From the NCBI GenBank assembly GCA_043381765.1, contig JBHJMP010000994.1, forward strand, positions 1 to 27,502: DNA of 27,502 bases, given 5' to 3'. Of the stretch, positions 1 to 9,084 are shown one piece after another. The stretch is from Collodictyon triciliatum. Its lineage: Eukaryota; CRuMs. Numbering within the stretch: the first letter of the stretch is position 1; the number at the start of each line of letters is the position of its first letter. Under the pieces are notes generated by a model that did no database searches, was not told the DNA's origin, and saw nothing but the letters and a program-made list of their open reading frames with translations. The position numbers and the translations under genes were made by a program.

Positions 1-236
1 GGACGTCGTGAGCGCCATTCTCCTTTGTTGTTCAGGACGGCTGTGGTTGGGGTTGCATTCGAGGAGTGAAATATCGTTGCATTTTTCGACGGTGCGAAGT
101 TCCCATCCTTTTGGAAAGCGACTTGTTGCAGGACGAAGGAGCTGTTTCCTTCTCTCGCCTTGATGATACAGAAGCCTTTTGCTCTATCCCAGCAAAGTTG
201 GCCCGTAGCAGCATGAAGTTGGGTAGACTCGCACAT
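1..236 (-). CDS. Unrecognised coding fragment, runs off left edge
   Basis: The minus strand is open from about position 310 to the window edge. An ATG at 236-234 gives about 78 codons starting MCESTQLHAATGQLCWDRAK. The frame continues upstream of this ATG to about 310, so the fragment could also be an internal exon whose upstream part is spliced. Composition is mixed and protein-like, with cysteines at C2, C16 and C23 (by this start) and a Ser/Thr/Asn-rich stretch later. No family is recognised. A second minus-strand frame at 247-627 starts MRRLSKAIVLRAAWRAAICF, an Arg/Ala amphipathic N-terminus like a mitochondrial presequence, and could be an upstream exon of the same gene. I could not place a convincing splice join, and an ATG at 627 would lie almost on top of the KRTCAP2-like start at 632. 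Existence is plausible, boundaries are not secure. Confidence 0.35.
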   Translation of the reverse strand, partial: MCESTQLHAATGQLCWDRAKGFCIIKAREGNSSFVLQQVAFQKDGNFAPSKNATIFHSSNATPTTAVLNNKGEWRSRR

Positions 237-631
237 TTCACAGTTTTCATACAGAACCTTCCACCGCGCTAGTAGCGGCTCGGACGTGTTTGGCAGCTTT
301 TGAGGATCTTTTCTGTGGATTCTGCCCTTTAGTATTCAAACAGCTCGTGCTTCTGTCGTGTGATGTGATCACAACAAGATCAACATGATGGGCGCTCCAC
401 AGGCTTTTGCTTCTAAGCCACCCTCCGCCGGGATTCTCACACACACGCACAAACACAAAAGAAATATAAGAAATAAAAGAATAACAAAATAACATAAACG
501 GAGTTTGCCTAATGAGTGGATGTCGAACTCGTTGGCTGGTCTGTCCTAAACCGTACAACCTGTGAATGAAGCAGATCGCCGCCCTCCAAGCAGCTCGCAA
601 CACGATCGCTTTGCTCAGCCGCCTCAAACGA

Positions 632-1865
632 ATGGGTTTGACTCAACGCGTCACAACCATTCCACTTTATTCATCATTCTGTCGCACACTTTCATTCTTT
701 TACTGTTGCATTAGCCCCACAAAGTAGTTGCCTTTCGTCCTCTTTTCAACGCGTACTCGTGACTTGGCTGTGACGTTTCTGCAAGACTGCAGCTGTAACC
801 AAAATATGTGCCCTTTGAAACAACTTTTTGCACAGCCTTCAGCCCTTACTCTCCTCCGACACCGGGTCGCTCCTTCATTGTGGCTGGCCTGCTCTTTGTG
901 TTGACTGCAACTTTGCTTGTTCTTCACACATCGTTTTTTGCCTCCTCCAAAGTCCTTACCATCGCCGCAGGATTCGTCGGATCTCTCCTATTCTTGTTCT
1001 CTTTTGTTGTGAGTATTGTCATAAGTTTGATGTTTCTCTTTTTTTTCTTCCTTTTCCTTTTTAATTCTGGCTGATTTGAGTTTTATTGATAAAACTATAC
1101 TTTATGTCGAAGTGAATCATAAGTTTCATGGGGCGAATCGTTTTAAATGGAGACAAGAACTTTACTTATTCAAGGGTTTCCTTTAAACTTTCGGATTTAC
1201 ATATGCTAGGCTGTATCCAACCTGCTTGCTACTGTTTCACGAGGACATGAAAGTGGCTGGACAGAAGGTTTGGATTGTTTACTTTTCTTGTTACAAGCCT
1301 TATTTATTTATTTTTATTTTTATTTTTTATTTATTTATTATACATTTAAGTAATTTTTTTTTTGCTTTATTTCGCATTGTATAAAGCCAAATTTATGGAG
1401 TTATTTTCATTTTTAATCTTTTAGTTTTCTTTTCGCTCATGATTGCGTCCGTATTATCAAGCACCGTTCATGGCGTTTCCTTCACAACTTGGTTGGTCTT
1501 GGATATATCGCTTTGAATGCGAAATGTCCTTTATTGTTCTTTTCCCTTTTCCCTTTTCCCTTTTCTTTTTCTCTTTTCTACTGACCTCCTTTTTCTATAT
1601 GTTTATATATCTTTTCCCTTCCCCTCTTCCCTATCGCCTTCCCTCATTATTCTTCTCCTTTTTTTTTTATTCCTTTTTTCCATATTCAATTCCAATTTTC
1701 AACTTTTTAAATATGAAATAAGCCGATGTTATTAACTAATATGAGCACATATTCCACAGCATCTTTTTCTCTGGGCTCCAACTGCTCTATTTGCAAAAGG
1801 TCTCTAAAGACCTCTACGCTCCTCGTGAATCTGCTGCTGCCATCAAAAAGCCCAAAGCAAAATAA
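632..1865 (+). CDS. KRTCAP2: KRTCAP2-like oligosaccharyltransferase subunit (5 exons)
   Basis: Exons 632-635, 836-1008, 1210-1267, 1425-1491 and 1760-1865 join in phase into 135 aa, about the 136 aa of animal KRTCAP2. The segments FASSKVLTIAAGFVGSLLFL and VHGVSFTTC/IFFSGLQLLYLQK align with the human TEWLTIQGGLLGSGLF and [20 protein letters not shown] regions. Hydrophobic segments lie near residues 14-34, 41-65 and 79-112, followed by a short Lys-rich tail ending KKPKAK, cytosolic by family topology. KRTCAP2 is an ER-membrane accessory subunit of the STT3A oligosaccharyltransferase that ties it to the translocon for co-translational N-glycosylation. Exons 2-5 are well supported. Exon 1 (ATGG) is inferred because the main frame has no ATG after its upstream TAA and this is the only ATG nearby that fits phase. 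AATAAA at 2015-2020 is a likely poly(A) signal. Confidence 0.85.
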
Positions 1866-2113
1866 ATGGAGTGATGAGAATTAAAATGACAATAAAAACC
1901 AATAATAATAAGAAACCAGCAATAAATAGCAATACTAGAAATAGTGATGTAATATCAGAGACTGGAGTGGGCGCAGAAAAAAAAGTCCCACCCACATAAA
2001 AAGAAAGAAGAGGAAATAAAACCACACCATAATTCTTTTGTGCGGCGCGCGATGGTTCACACAAGAGGCGACTCCACCCAAAGACCAAGCACTCAACAAC
2101 ACTCAATCTTTGG

Positions 2114-2121
2114 TATATATA
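2114..2121 (+). promoter_or_regulatory. TATA-like element before GOSR1-like gene
   Basis: TATATATA sits 40 nt upstream of the GOSR1-like ATG at 2161. The 1866-2160 spacer otherwise holds an A-rich stretch (the probable 3' end of the KRTCAP2-like gene) and CA-rich sequence close to the start. The ATG context is A-rich (ACAAAAATGT). Distance and sequence suit a TATA box with a very short leader, but TATA runs are common by chance in this AT-rich DNA. Confidence 0.3.
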
Positions 2122-2160
2122 CTCGCATAGAAGGAACCAAGAGAAACATTCACAACAAAA

Positions 2161-3954
2161 ATGTCTTGGGAAACAAGCCGCAAAGAACTGCAGCGTTTAG
2201 AGTCCGAGTTGGATGCGAAGCTGACGAGCTACGCAAAGTTCAGCACAAGCATCTCAAACTCAACTCTGCTTGGCCCTTCACCATCAACGAAACCGACGGA
2301 GACGCATTCGCAGCAGCGACAGAGAAGCTCGCATGGCACAGAGTTCGACATTGAAGCAAACATCACAGATACAGACATGACTATGCTTTCAGAACACCGC
2401 ATGGCAGATTCCATTCGCTATGACATTGATCAGTTACTCAAGAAGGTCATTTATTTATTTATTTTTAATTAATTTATTTAATATTCTAAACTGTAGAGTA
2501 TTTGGTTTTTTTACCCCGTGAGTGGTATGTAATCTTACTTTGCCCATAATAATGATAAGGATGATAATAATGAAAAAAAAGCTTAAATAAACCTACTGAT
2601 ATCAATATATACTTACTATTTCATCTCAATTTTTTCTGTAATACTCTTTCATAATTATGAATAAAGACAATAATCACTATAGTTTACTTTATGCAATTAA
2701 GTGGACATCCTTGCAAATCATCATTAAAATAGAAATACAGTCATCTATTACCATTTCATGGTCTCCTATCTCCATTTATCCTTTTCATTCAATATCGAGG
2801 CATCTTATTGACTTTATTTGGGCTTCTCGATCTATTGTACTGCTTCTTGTCTGGCAATTGCCAATCGCAGACAGTGGCCGCTGTAGATGAAGCCGCTGGT
2901 TGGATTCATGCCAATCCATCCGCTCCAGTGCTGGCCAGAATGCAGCTACAGCAACACCAAGAAAAACTTCTGGATTACAGACAGCAATACCAGAGAATCA
3001 AAGTAATGTCATGTCTATAAATTATTTTAACAGGAAACTTTTTTTTTTTGCTTATAAATCTTTCGGTTGTACGAATGATGCAATTTTCAGATGTATATTG
3101 TTCTTGAAATATTTATCTCTTATAGAAATCTATCCAGGAATCAAGAGACCACGCCGAGCTACTGAGCTTCGTAAGGGATGATATAAGGTGAAGTACGCAT
3201 AAAGACGGATAAATAAATCCCATATTTGTAGGACACTTTTTGTGCATTCTGATGCATCAGTTGCTCTAATAGCACAACGAAAATTTGGTTGAGTCGATAA
3301 TTATTTCGTATAAGTTTCCTCCCTCTTCTTCATAAAAGGATGAATCATAACCTACTACATTCTTCTTCAGTCGGTGTTTCTCAGCATAATAATATAAAAT
3401 CTTGTCTTATATTTTTTATCGCATATTAGCCACCATAAAAATTCCAGTCGTACGAACCTTCTCCTTCGTGAACGAAGCTCTCTACAAAACACCGACCGTG
3501 CGTTGGATGACAGCCTTGAGTATACGCACAAATCTATAATACAAGCTATCATGTTGTTAAATTAACTTAACTCTCGATATATATATATATATGACACATT
3601 CTATTTTTTTTTGAATTATATATTGAAATACAGACAGGCTCAGGCCGCAAGAGACTCGCTGTCTAACCAGAAACATCATCTCAACAATATTGGCGACAAA
3701 ATGGCTTATCTCACTGGTAAGGTCAAGATGTAATTCGCTTTACAATACAATTTTTCTTTGCATCTCGCCATTTTTAACGATTTGTGTGGACATAATCTTT
3801 TGAGCTTCCCTCCTATCTTCAACCAGGAAATGCAGTCCCCATTGTCAGAGGTTTGCTTGGTGACATCCGAAGAAAAAAAGCTCGCGACCAATACATTCTT
3901 GCGGGTGTTATAGGAGTCTGTATATTTTTGATACTCTTATACACAACACATTGA
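2161..3954 (+). CDS. GOSR1: GOSR1/GS28 Golgi Qb-SNARE (6 exons)
   Basis: Exons 2161-2445, 2871-3002, 3126-3187, 3430-3519, 3634-3716 and 3827-3954 join in phase to 780 nt, 259 aa, against about 250 aa for animal GOSR1. The N-terminus (RKELQRLESELDAKLTSYAK) matches the first helix of GS28. The segment EKLLDYRQQYQRIK matches the conserved DILQDYTHEF region. NLLLRERSSLQNTDRALDDS leads into the SNARE motif, where Q202 in LSNQKHHL fits the zero-layer glutamine. A C-terminal anchor (YILAGVIGVCIFLILLY) ends three residues later, as in a tail-anchored SNARE. GS28 works in intra-Golgi and ER-Golgi fusion with syntaxin-5 and partner SNAREs. The spacing from EALD.. to the zero layer equals the human protein without gaps, which fixes the exon 4/5 junction. 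It converges on the EMC5 gene with 261 bp between stops. Confidence 0.95.
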
Positions 3955-4215
3955 TTTTTTGAAAAAAAATACATAAATTTTGCAAAGAAAACATCATAAC
4001 GCTAAAAAAAATTACTTCGTCCCAATAGTTTGTGACATTATTATTTGATAATTCGAATAACCTGTCTTTTTTTTTTATGCGAGTTTATGTATTTTTCATA
4101 TTGTAAGGCAAAAGAGCTCTGTTGTGTTGGGAGACAGTTTCCTATATGCAACTTTTGTTTTTGTGTGATTATCGTATGCATGCGTTTATGGACTGTTTTG
4201 CAATATGTGTGCCGA

Positions 4216-5681
4216 TTACGCTTTCTTCGCGAGATACTTTCCGATATATCGACCCCTGTTGTTGAAGGTTGCAAACTCTGGCCTTGAGTTAAGTGAATCA
4301 AACGACCTGCAAGAGAAACAAACAGAATTAGGATACGATTAGAGCAAATAATGTTACATTAAAATATTGTTCGAGTCAATTACAATACTAAAAAAAATAA
4401 ATGAAAGGAGTTATAATAGAGGCCACGCGTTTTACACTTGGTGTATTTGAGTATTCGATATGTTGGAATTATGATTATGATTTAATTGTTTTTGAAGAAA
4501 TGGGCATTCGGCAAATACATTTCGGAAATCTTTGCAGTCGACTTGATCATCTTCAGTTGCGAGAGACACGAAAATGAGCCAATGACGCACACGATAAAGC
4601 CCAAAAGTGCCTCAAAAAGAATCTGAAGATATTTAAAGTTTAATTATTGATTGCGACTAAATCTTCAACTAAAGTGAAATGAGAAAAAAAACCGTCAAAC
4701 AAAAGCAGCAATAAAAAAAAAACAACAACAAAAGAAAAAAAGAAACAAACAAAAAGAGAAAGCAAAGAAAACCCAAGATTATGACTCTGAAGAAAAATTG
4801 GCAAATTCACACATGTCTAAAAACAATTAAATCAATAAAAAGCAATATGAATATAGATAACACGGTTGTTTGTGAACTGGGCAAGATTGAATGCTTATGT
4901 GACGAAGAGTGTGAATGGGAGGAAATCAGTTCAGCTTACATCAGTGGGTATTTGAATATCCTCGATCTGAGCCATTCTCTGGAAGCGAACACCTGGTGAT
5001 GGGCGTACAATAAATAACAAGTGAGCTTTTTTTTCTTATTCTAGCAGCAAACGTCCAGTGAGGTTGGATGCGACATTTAGAGAAAGCAACGACATTTTGC
5101 TTACATATTCTTTTCATATGTTGAATCATAAAGCTTATGAAGAAAATGAAGAAAAAAAGCATAAAACAATAAAAGAATAAAAAGAATAAAAAAAGGATAA
5201 AAGAATAAAAAGAATAAAAGAACAAAAGAATAAAAAGGATAAAAAATAAAAAGAATAAAAAAGGGATAAAAAGAATAAAAAAGGGATAAAAAGAATAAAA
5301 AAAGGATAAAAGAATAAAAGAATAAAAGATTAAAAAGAATAAAAAGAATAAAAAGAATAAAAAAGAATAAAAAGGATAAAAGAATAAAAAGAATAAAAAG
5401 AATAAAAAGAATAAAAAGAATAAAAAAGGGATAAAAAGAATAAAAATAAATAAAAAAGAATAAAAAGGATAAAAAGAATAAAAAGGATAAAAAGAATAAA
5501 AGGATAAAAGAATAAAAAGAATAAAAATAAATAAAACAGAATAAGCCATAATAAAAAGAATAAAAAGCATTAAAAGCATAAAATAGAATAAAATAAGAGT
5601 CAAACTCTTCGAAGCCGAGAACACAGAGTGAACAATCAGGAGGAAGCCGAAGGAAAAGACCCACGACGTGTTGGAAGTCAT
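4216..5681 (-). CDS. EMC5: EMC5/MMGT1, ER membrane complex subunit 5 (4 exons)
   Basis: On the minus strand, exons 5681-5606, 4992-4940, 4622-4519 and 4306-4216 join in phase to 324 nt, 107 aa. The start MTSNTSWVFSFGFLLIVHSV gives TM1, with a HSVFSASK segment equivalent to human HAAFSAAQ. FQRMAQIEDIQIPTD leads into TM2 (residues 44-63, LFEALLGFIVCVIGSF). The C-terminal SFDSLNSRPEFATFNNRGR matches the conserved human TFDTLRNHPSFYVFNHRGR, and the 28-residue spacing between TM2 and this motif is identical. EMC5 is a core membrane subunit of the EMC, which inserts tail-anchored and multipass proteins into the ER. Animal MMGT1 was also described as a magnesium transporter. This protein ends soon after the motif (AKKA), shorter than the 131 aa human form. 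Intron 1 is filled with an A-rich repeat. Confidence 0.93.
5110..5580. repeat. A-rich AAAAGAATA minisatellite in EMC5 intron 1
   Basis: About 470 bp of imperfect tandem units of the type AAAAGAAT/AAAAGGAT/AAAAGGGAT with variable A-run length. It fills most of the intron between EMC5 exons 1 and 2. Read on the minus strand, the intron is a very long pyrimidine-rich tract (TTTTTATTCTTT units). The long Phe/Leu/Ile/Tyr/Ser frames across it are artefacts of the repeat. A smaller patch of the same unit lies at 6927-7025, in an intron of the next gene. Confidence 0.9.
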
Positions 5682-6070
5682 CGTAGACGCTGTCGCAGAG
5701 ACACGATCCTTCTACATAATATACACAACACATCAGCCTCTCATTTATTTCTTTGATCATTCACCACAACTCGTTCTCATCTTCTCTTTCTTTCTTCCTT
5801 CCTTCCTCTTGTCCCCAAAAACTTTCCGTGTGGTGTGGTTCGAGTATTTTCCTGAGCTGTTTATATGCTTGTGTTTATGTATGTGCGTGGCAAAAGAGCT
5901 GAATTATCAAAAGGAGAGATTGGAAAGGCAGGCCATTGCGCCGAAAGGTGAAAGACAAGACAGAGAGATGATCAACCATCATCCAGAGTTTTGCGTTGCC
6001 CCATCCTCTTTCTTTTTGTTTTCTTTGCCATACTCAAGTCGCGGAGCAAAGTAGCGGAAGGTCTGCCTTA
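5682..6070. other. Intergenic: EMC5 promoter side and 3' UTR of MIT gene
   Basis: 389 bp between the EMC5 start and the stop of the upstream minus-strand gene. No convincing gene is seen. A plus-strand frame of 128 codons (5668-6054) is low-complexity pyrimidine-rich sequence without recognisable similarity. TTTATT at 5744-5749 is AATAAA on the minus strand, a plausible poly(A) signal about 320 nt after the stop at 6071. Confidence 0.5.
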
Positions 6071-8496
6071 TCATGGGTCACCCTGCAGAAATGCTTTGCG
6101 GCGTGTTTCGAGATGACGGAGAAGCATCGATGCAAAGTCATCCATGACAAAGTGGCACACACAATCGTGCAGGAAGCTGCTGATGCGCTCGATTCTCGGC
6201 TGGACTTCGAGGTTTGGGTCAGGATTCACGTCAAAGAACTTGGCCCAGTTGACTGCGTGCATGGTGGATGTCATGATTGGAAGACAAGAAATGACAATAA
6301 TGATGATGATGATTGTTATTTTTTCCCAAGAAGTACACAAAAACTATTTTCCACTCATAGGGACACCCTCAATGCAAGTATATAAACAGACAATCTTATT
6401 CGCTTTCACAATTCCTATCATCTAATCAACACACAAGTGAAAGAATACATATGTGGATGAATGTGCGTTGTACCGAGGAATTGACTGGAGGTGAACAATC
6501 GAGAGACAACATCCACATAGTTTGTGTCCTGTTGAAGCCTCGTGGCCATAAGCGATGTCTGCATCCTGCTTGCTTGCTTTTGCACAAGATGGCCAATCGC
6601 CTGGAGTTTCATCGATAGGCGGGATGATTGGACGGCGTCTTGTTGCTAGAAATATATTTAAAATACAGTAACGTAAACAACAGAAGAAATACATGGAGTG
6701 ACCGGGAGGATTCAGAAAGAAAATAAAGATAAAAATAAAGATTCGAGAATATAAGAAAAGAAGAAGGAAAAACCTTTTTCGGCTCAGGAATCTCATGAAT
6801 AAAGGACAGACTCATGGCAAGTCGATTTTGAACCATAATAAGCTGAATAATTGCATTATCGAGTTCCTGAGACAGAGAGAAAAAATAATTAAGAGACAAC
6901 TGTTAAACTATTTCATAATTAAAAAAACAGAAGAATAAAACAGAAGAATAAAACATAATAAAACATAATAAAAAGAATAAAAAAAGGAAGAATAGAAAAG
7001 AATAAAAGAATAAAAGAATAAAACATATACAAGATATATATCATATAAAAGCATATTAAAATGAATTTTGAGCACATTTTTTTTAAATTGGTTGATTTCA
7101 AAGATGCATCCGTTCGTATGGCATTACCATATGTGAATCAGTTTTTATTTTATAAAAAATAAAGAAGAACCTTCGCCAGAGAAGCGGGGTCTGTTTCAGC
7201 GACATCCATCAACGAAAGCTGCTGAAACATGTCAGACAGAAGAGTGCAAGTATCGATTTTCAGTTGGAGTCCTGTTATTTTGATACCGCTTTGCGACCTT
7301 TTAATTATTCATTTTTTTCAGTGACCTTTCATTATTTATTTTTTTTGGATATGGGTAGCATTATAAAGAGATATATGTCAATTATTTATTTATTTTTTTT
7401 TGTAAAACCTGCAGACTATGTGAATGATTCATTACCAGACAGACTTTGGAACAAATACGGATCTAGAGCTCGTCAGGAACGCACCCTGTGAACATGTTCC
7501 TGTATATATCCCGAAAACTATTAGCGGTTTAAATCATAACAAAAAGGAATATACCACAACTTGCGAGATGAATGAGAGGAATTCAATATTCAGTTGCTCA
7601 TAAGACGTGGTTACCCTCCAAAGTTTTCATCAACCAATATGGTCGGATATGACTGGATGGCTCGGGAGGTATGGCCAACTGGTGGATGCACATATTCAAT
7701 ACGCACATCGGGTTCATATTTGAATAACAATAAGATATTCATCAACTTCATAGCTCAAAATTCAATACTTTACTACAAATGGAAAATATACATCGAGGGC
7801 ACTGCAGATTTCGCCAATATTACAAAGGTAAGAGTCGTGAGTACCCATGGATTGTTGGTTTTAAAAAAAGTATAATGACAAGGAAAAATTCAACATGGTT
7901 ATAAATCAGTCTTCCCTTTCCAAATTTATCTTCGGTGATAAAAAAAACAACAAAAACCAAAAAGAACAAAAATGGGATACATCAAAAAACAAAAATTATG
8001 TCTGAAAAAGGTTCTGCATTTCTTTTATTTTTCTCTGATATATCAAAAAGTTTTTAAATATTAAATGTTAGTTTTATTGAACAAAGATACTCACTCAAGC
8101 GGCTCAATCACCATTAATCGCGACTCATACTCGGCAATCTGGTTATAATTTGTGGTTATTTAACGATGGTATTGACCCTTTTCTTGAAAAAAATGACGAG
8201 TATTCTGGTTTATCTCAATAGATAAATAATTCGCTTAATTCAACAATACAACAATACAAACGATACAAACGATCAAACGTCGCAAAACCAACCTTATTCT
8301 CGAGTTCTTCGCGGCACTTTTCTGGAGCTTGTGGAAGACTCTTTCGGAGGACAGCGATCCCTTTGCGATAGAGCGGGACAGCTTTGTCATAGTGGCCTTC
8401 TTCGTCAAAACTGACCGCGCGAACAATTGTTTGCAGAGCGAGACTTGCTTGCTGCAGTGAAGACGCCGATGCAGAGACGAACATGGCAGAGCTGTT
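6071..8496 (-). CDS. MIT-domain-like protein, 5' end lost in assembly gap
   Basis: Minus-strand exons 8496-8293, 8138-8095, 7288-7171, 6866-6774, 6645-6474 and 6252-6071 keep phase. The first visible exon plus the second resemble an MIT three-helix bundle: LQTIVRAVSFDEEGHYDKAV, LYRKGIAVLRKSL, then CREELENKIAEYESRLM. This is close to the spastin/VPS4-type MIT pattern (A..A...DE.G....A...Y..GI..L.K). MIT domains bind ESCRT-III tails, so an endosomal or cytokinetic role is likely. The remaining ~200 residues are helical, acidic/Gln-rich and unrecognised (ELDNAIIQLIMVQNRLAMSL; WAKFFDVNPDPNLEV), ending RRKAFLQGDP. There is no AAA ATPase, protease or kinase motif. The 7288 acceptor is weak and the ~800 nt intron 8094-7289 might hide another exon. 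The N-terminus lies in or beyond the gap. Confidence 0.7.
7439..7732 (+). pseudogene. Plus-strand open fragment with in-frame TAA, inside MIT-gene intron
   Basis: After an AG at 7438-7439 one plus frame reads DFGTNTDLELVRNAPCEHVP and continues to IFSCS. It meets TAA at 7601-7603, then stays open in the same frame with DVVTLQSFHQPIWSDMTGWL until TGA near 7722. Amino-acid texture is protein-like rather than repeat-like. A further splice-like piece ends ATTACAAAG/GTAAGA at 7829. I recognise no family and no start codon. It could be a decayed gene copy, a nested gene with an unseen intron, or chance. The surrounding minus-strand intron is much longer than its neighbours, which fits an insertion. 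Confidence 0.3.
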
Positions 8497-8957
8497 NNNN
8501 NNNNNNNNNNNNNNNNNNNNNNNNNNNNNNNNNNNNNNNNNNNNNNNNNNNNNNNNNNNNNNNNNNNNNNNNNNNNNNNNNNNNNNNNNNNNNNNNNNNN
8601 NNNNNNNNNNNNNNNNNNNNNNNNNNNNNNNNNNNNNNNNNNNNNNNNNNNNNNNNNNNNNNNNNNNNNNNNNNNNNNNNNNNNNNNNNNNNNNNNNNNN
8701 NNNNNNNNNNNNNNNNNNNNNNNNNNNNNNNNNNNNNNNNNNNNNNNNNNNNNNNNNNNNNNNNNNNNNNNNNNNNNNNNNNNNNNNNNNNNNNNNNNNN
8801 NNNNNNNNNNNNNNNNNNNNNNNNNNNNNNNNNNNNNNNNNNNNNNNNNNNNNNNNNNNNNNNNNNNNNNNNNNNNNNNNNNNNNNNNNNNNNNNNNNNN
8901 NNNNNNNNNNNNNNNNNNNNNNNNNNNNNNNNNNNNNNNNNNNNNNNNNNNNNNNNN
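8497..8957. other. Assembly gap (461 N)
   Basis: Run of N. It hides the N-terminal coding part and promoter of the MIT-domain gene. It is followed at 8958-9008 by A-rich sequence with regularly spaced C (CAAAAAAA units), probably the low-complexity tract that broke the assembly. Frames reported across the gap are meaningless. Confidence 0.99.
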
Positions 8958-9084
8958 ACAAAAAAACAAAAAAAACAAAAAAAAACAAAAAAACAAAAAA
9001 CAAAAAAACCCATAACCTCCAAAGAGCAATAAAAAGTACATACAACACCGCACCCACCAACCACAGCCCACCACCCAGCCACCC

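Noticed and set aside
1443-1735. Phe/Ser/Leu-rich frames on the plus strand
   Set aside because: Mostly the pyrimidine-rich last intron of the KRTCAP2-like gene.
4045-4301. Opposed frames of about 80 codons between GOSR1 and EMC5
   Set aside because: 3' UTR sequence and a shadow of EMC5 exon 4; no similarity.
5140-5590. Possible CRISPR-like array
   Set aside because: Units are contiguous and variable in length with no unique spacers, and the setting is eukaryotic: a minisatellite.
4941-5760. Long minus-strand frames rich in Phe/Ile/Leu/Ser/Tyr resembling multi-span membrane proteins
   Set aside because: They are translations of the AAAAGAATA repeat in EMC5 intron 1; only the first 25 codons of the 4941-5681 frame (5681-5606) are EMC5 exon 1.
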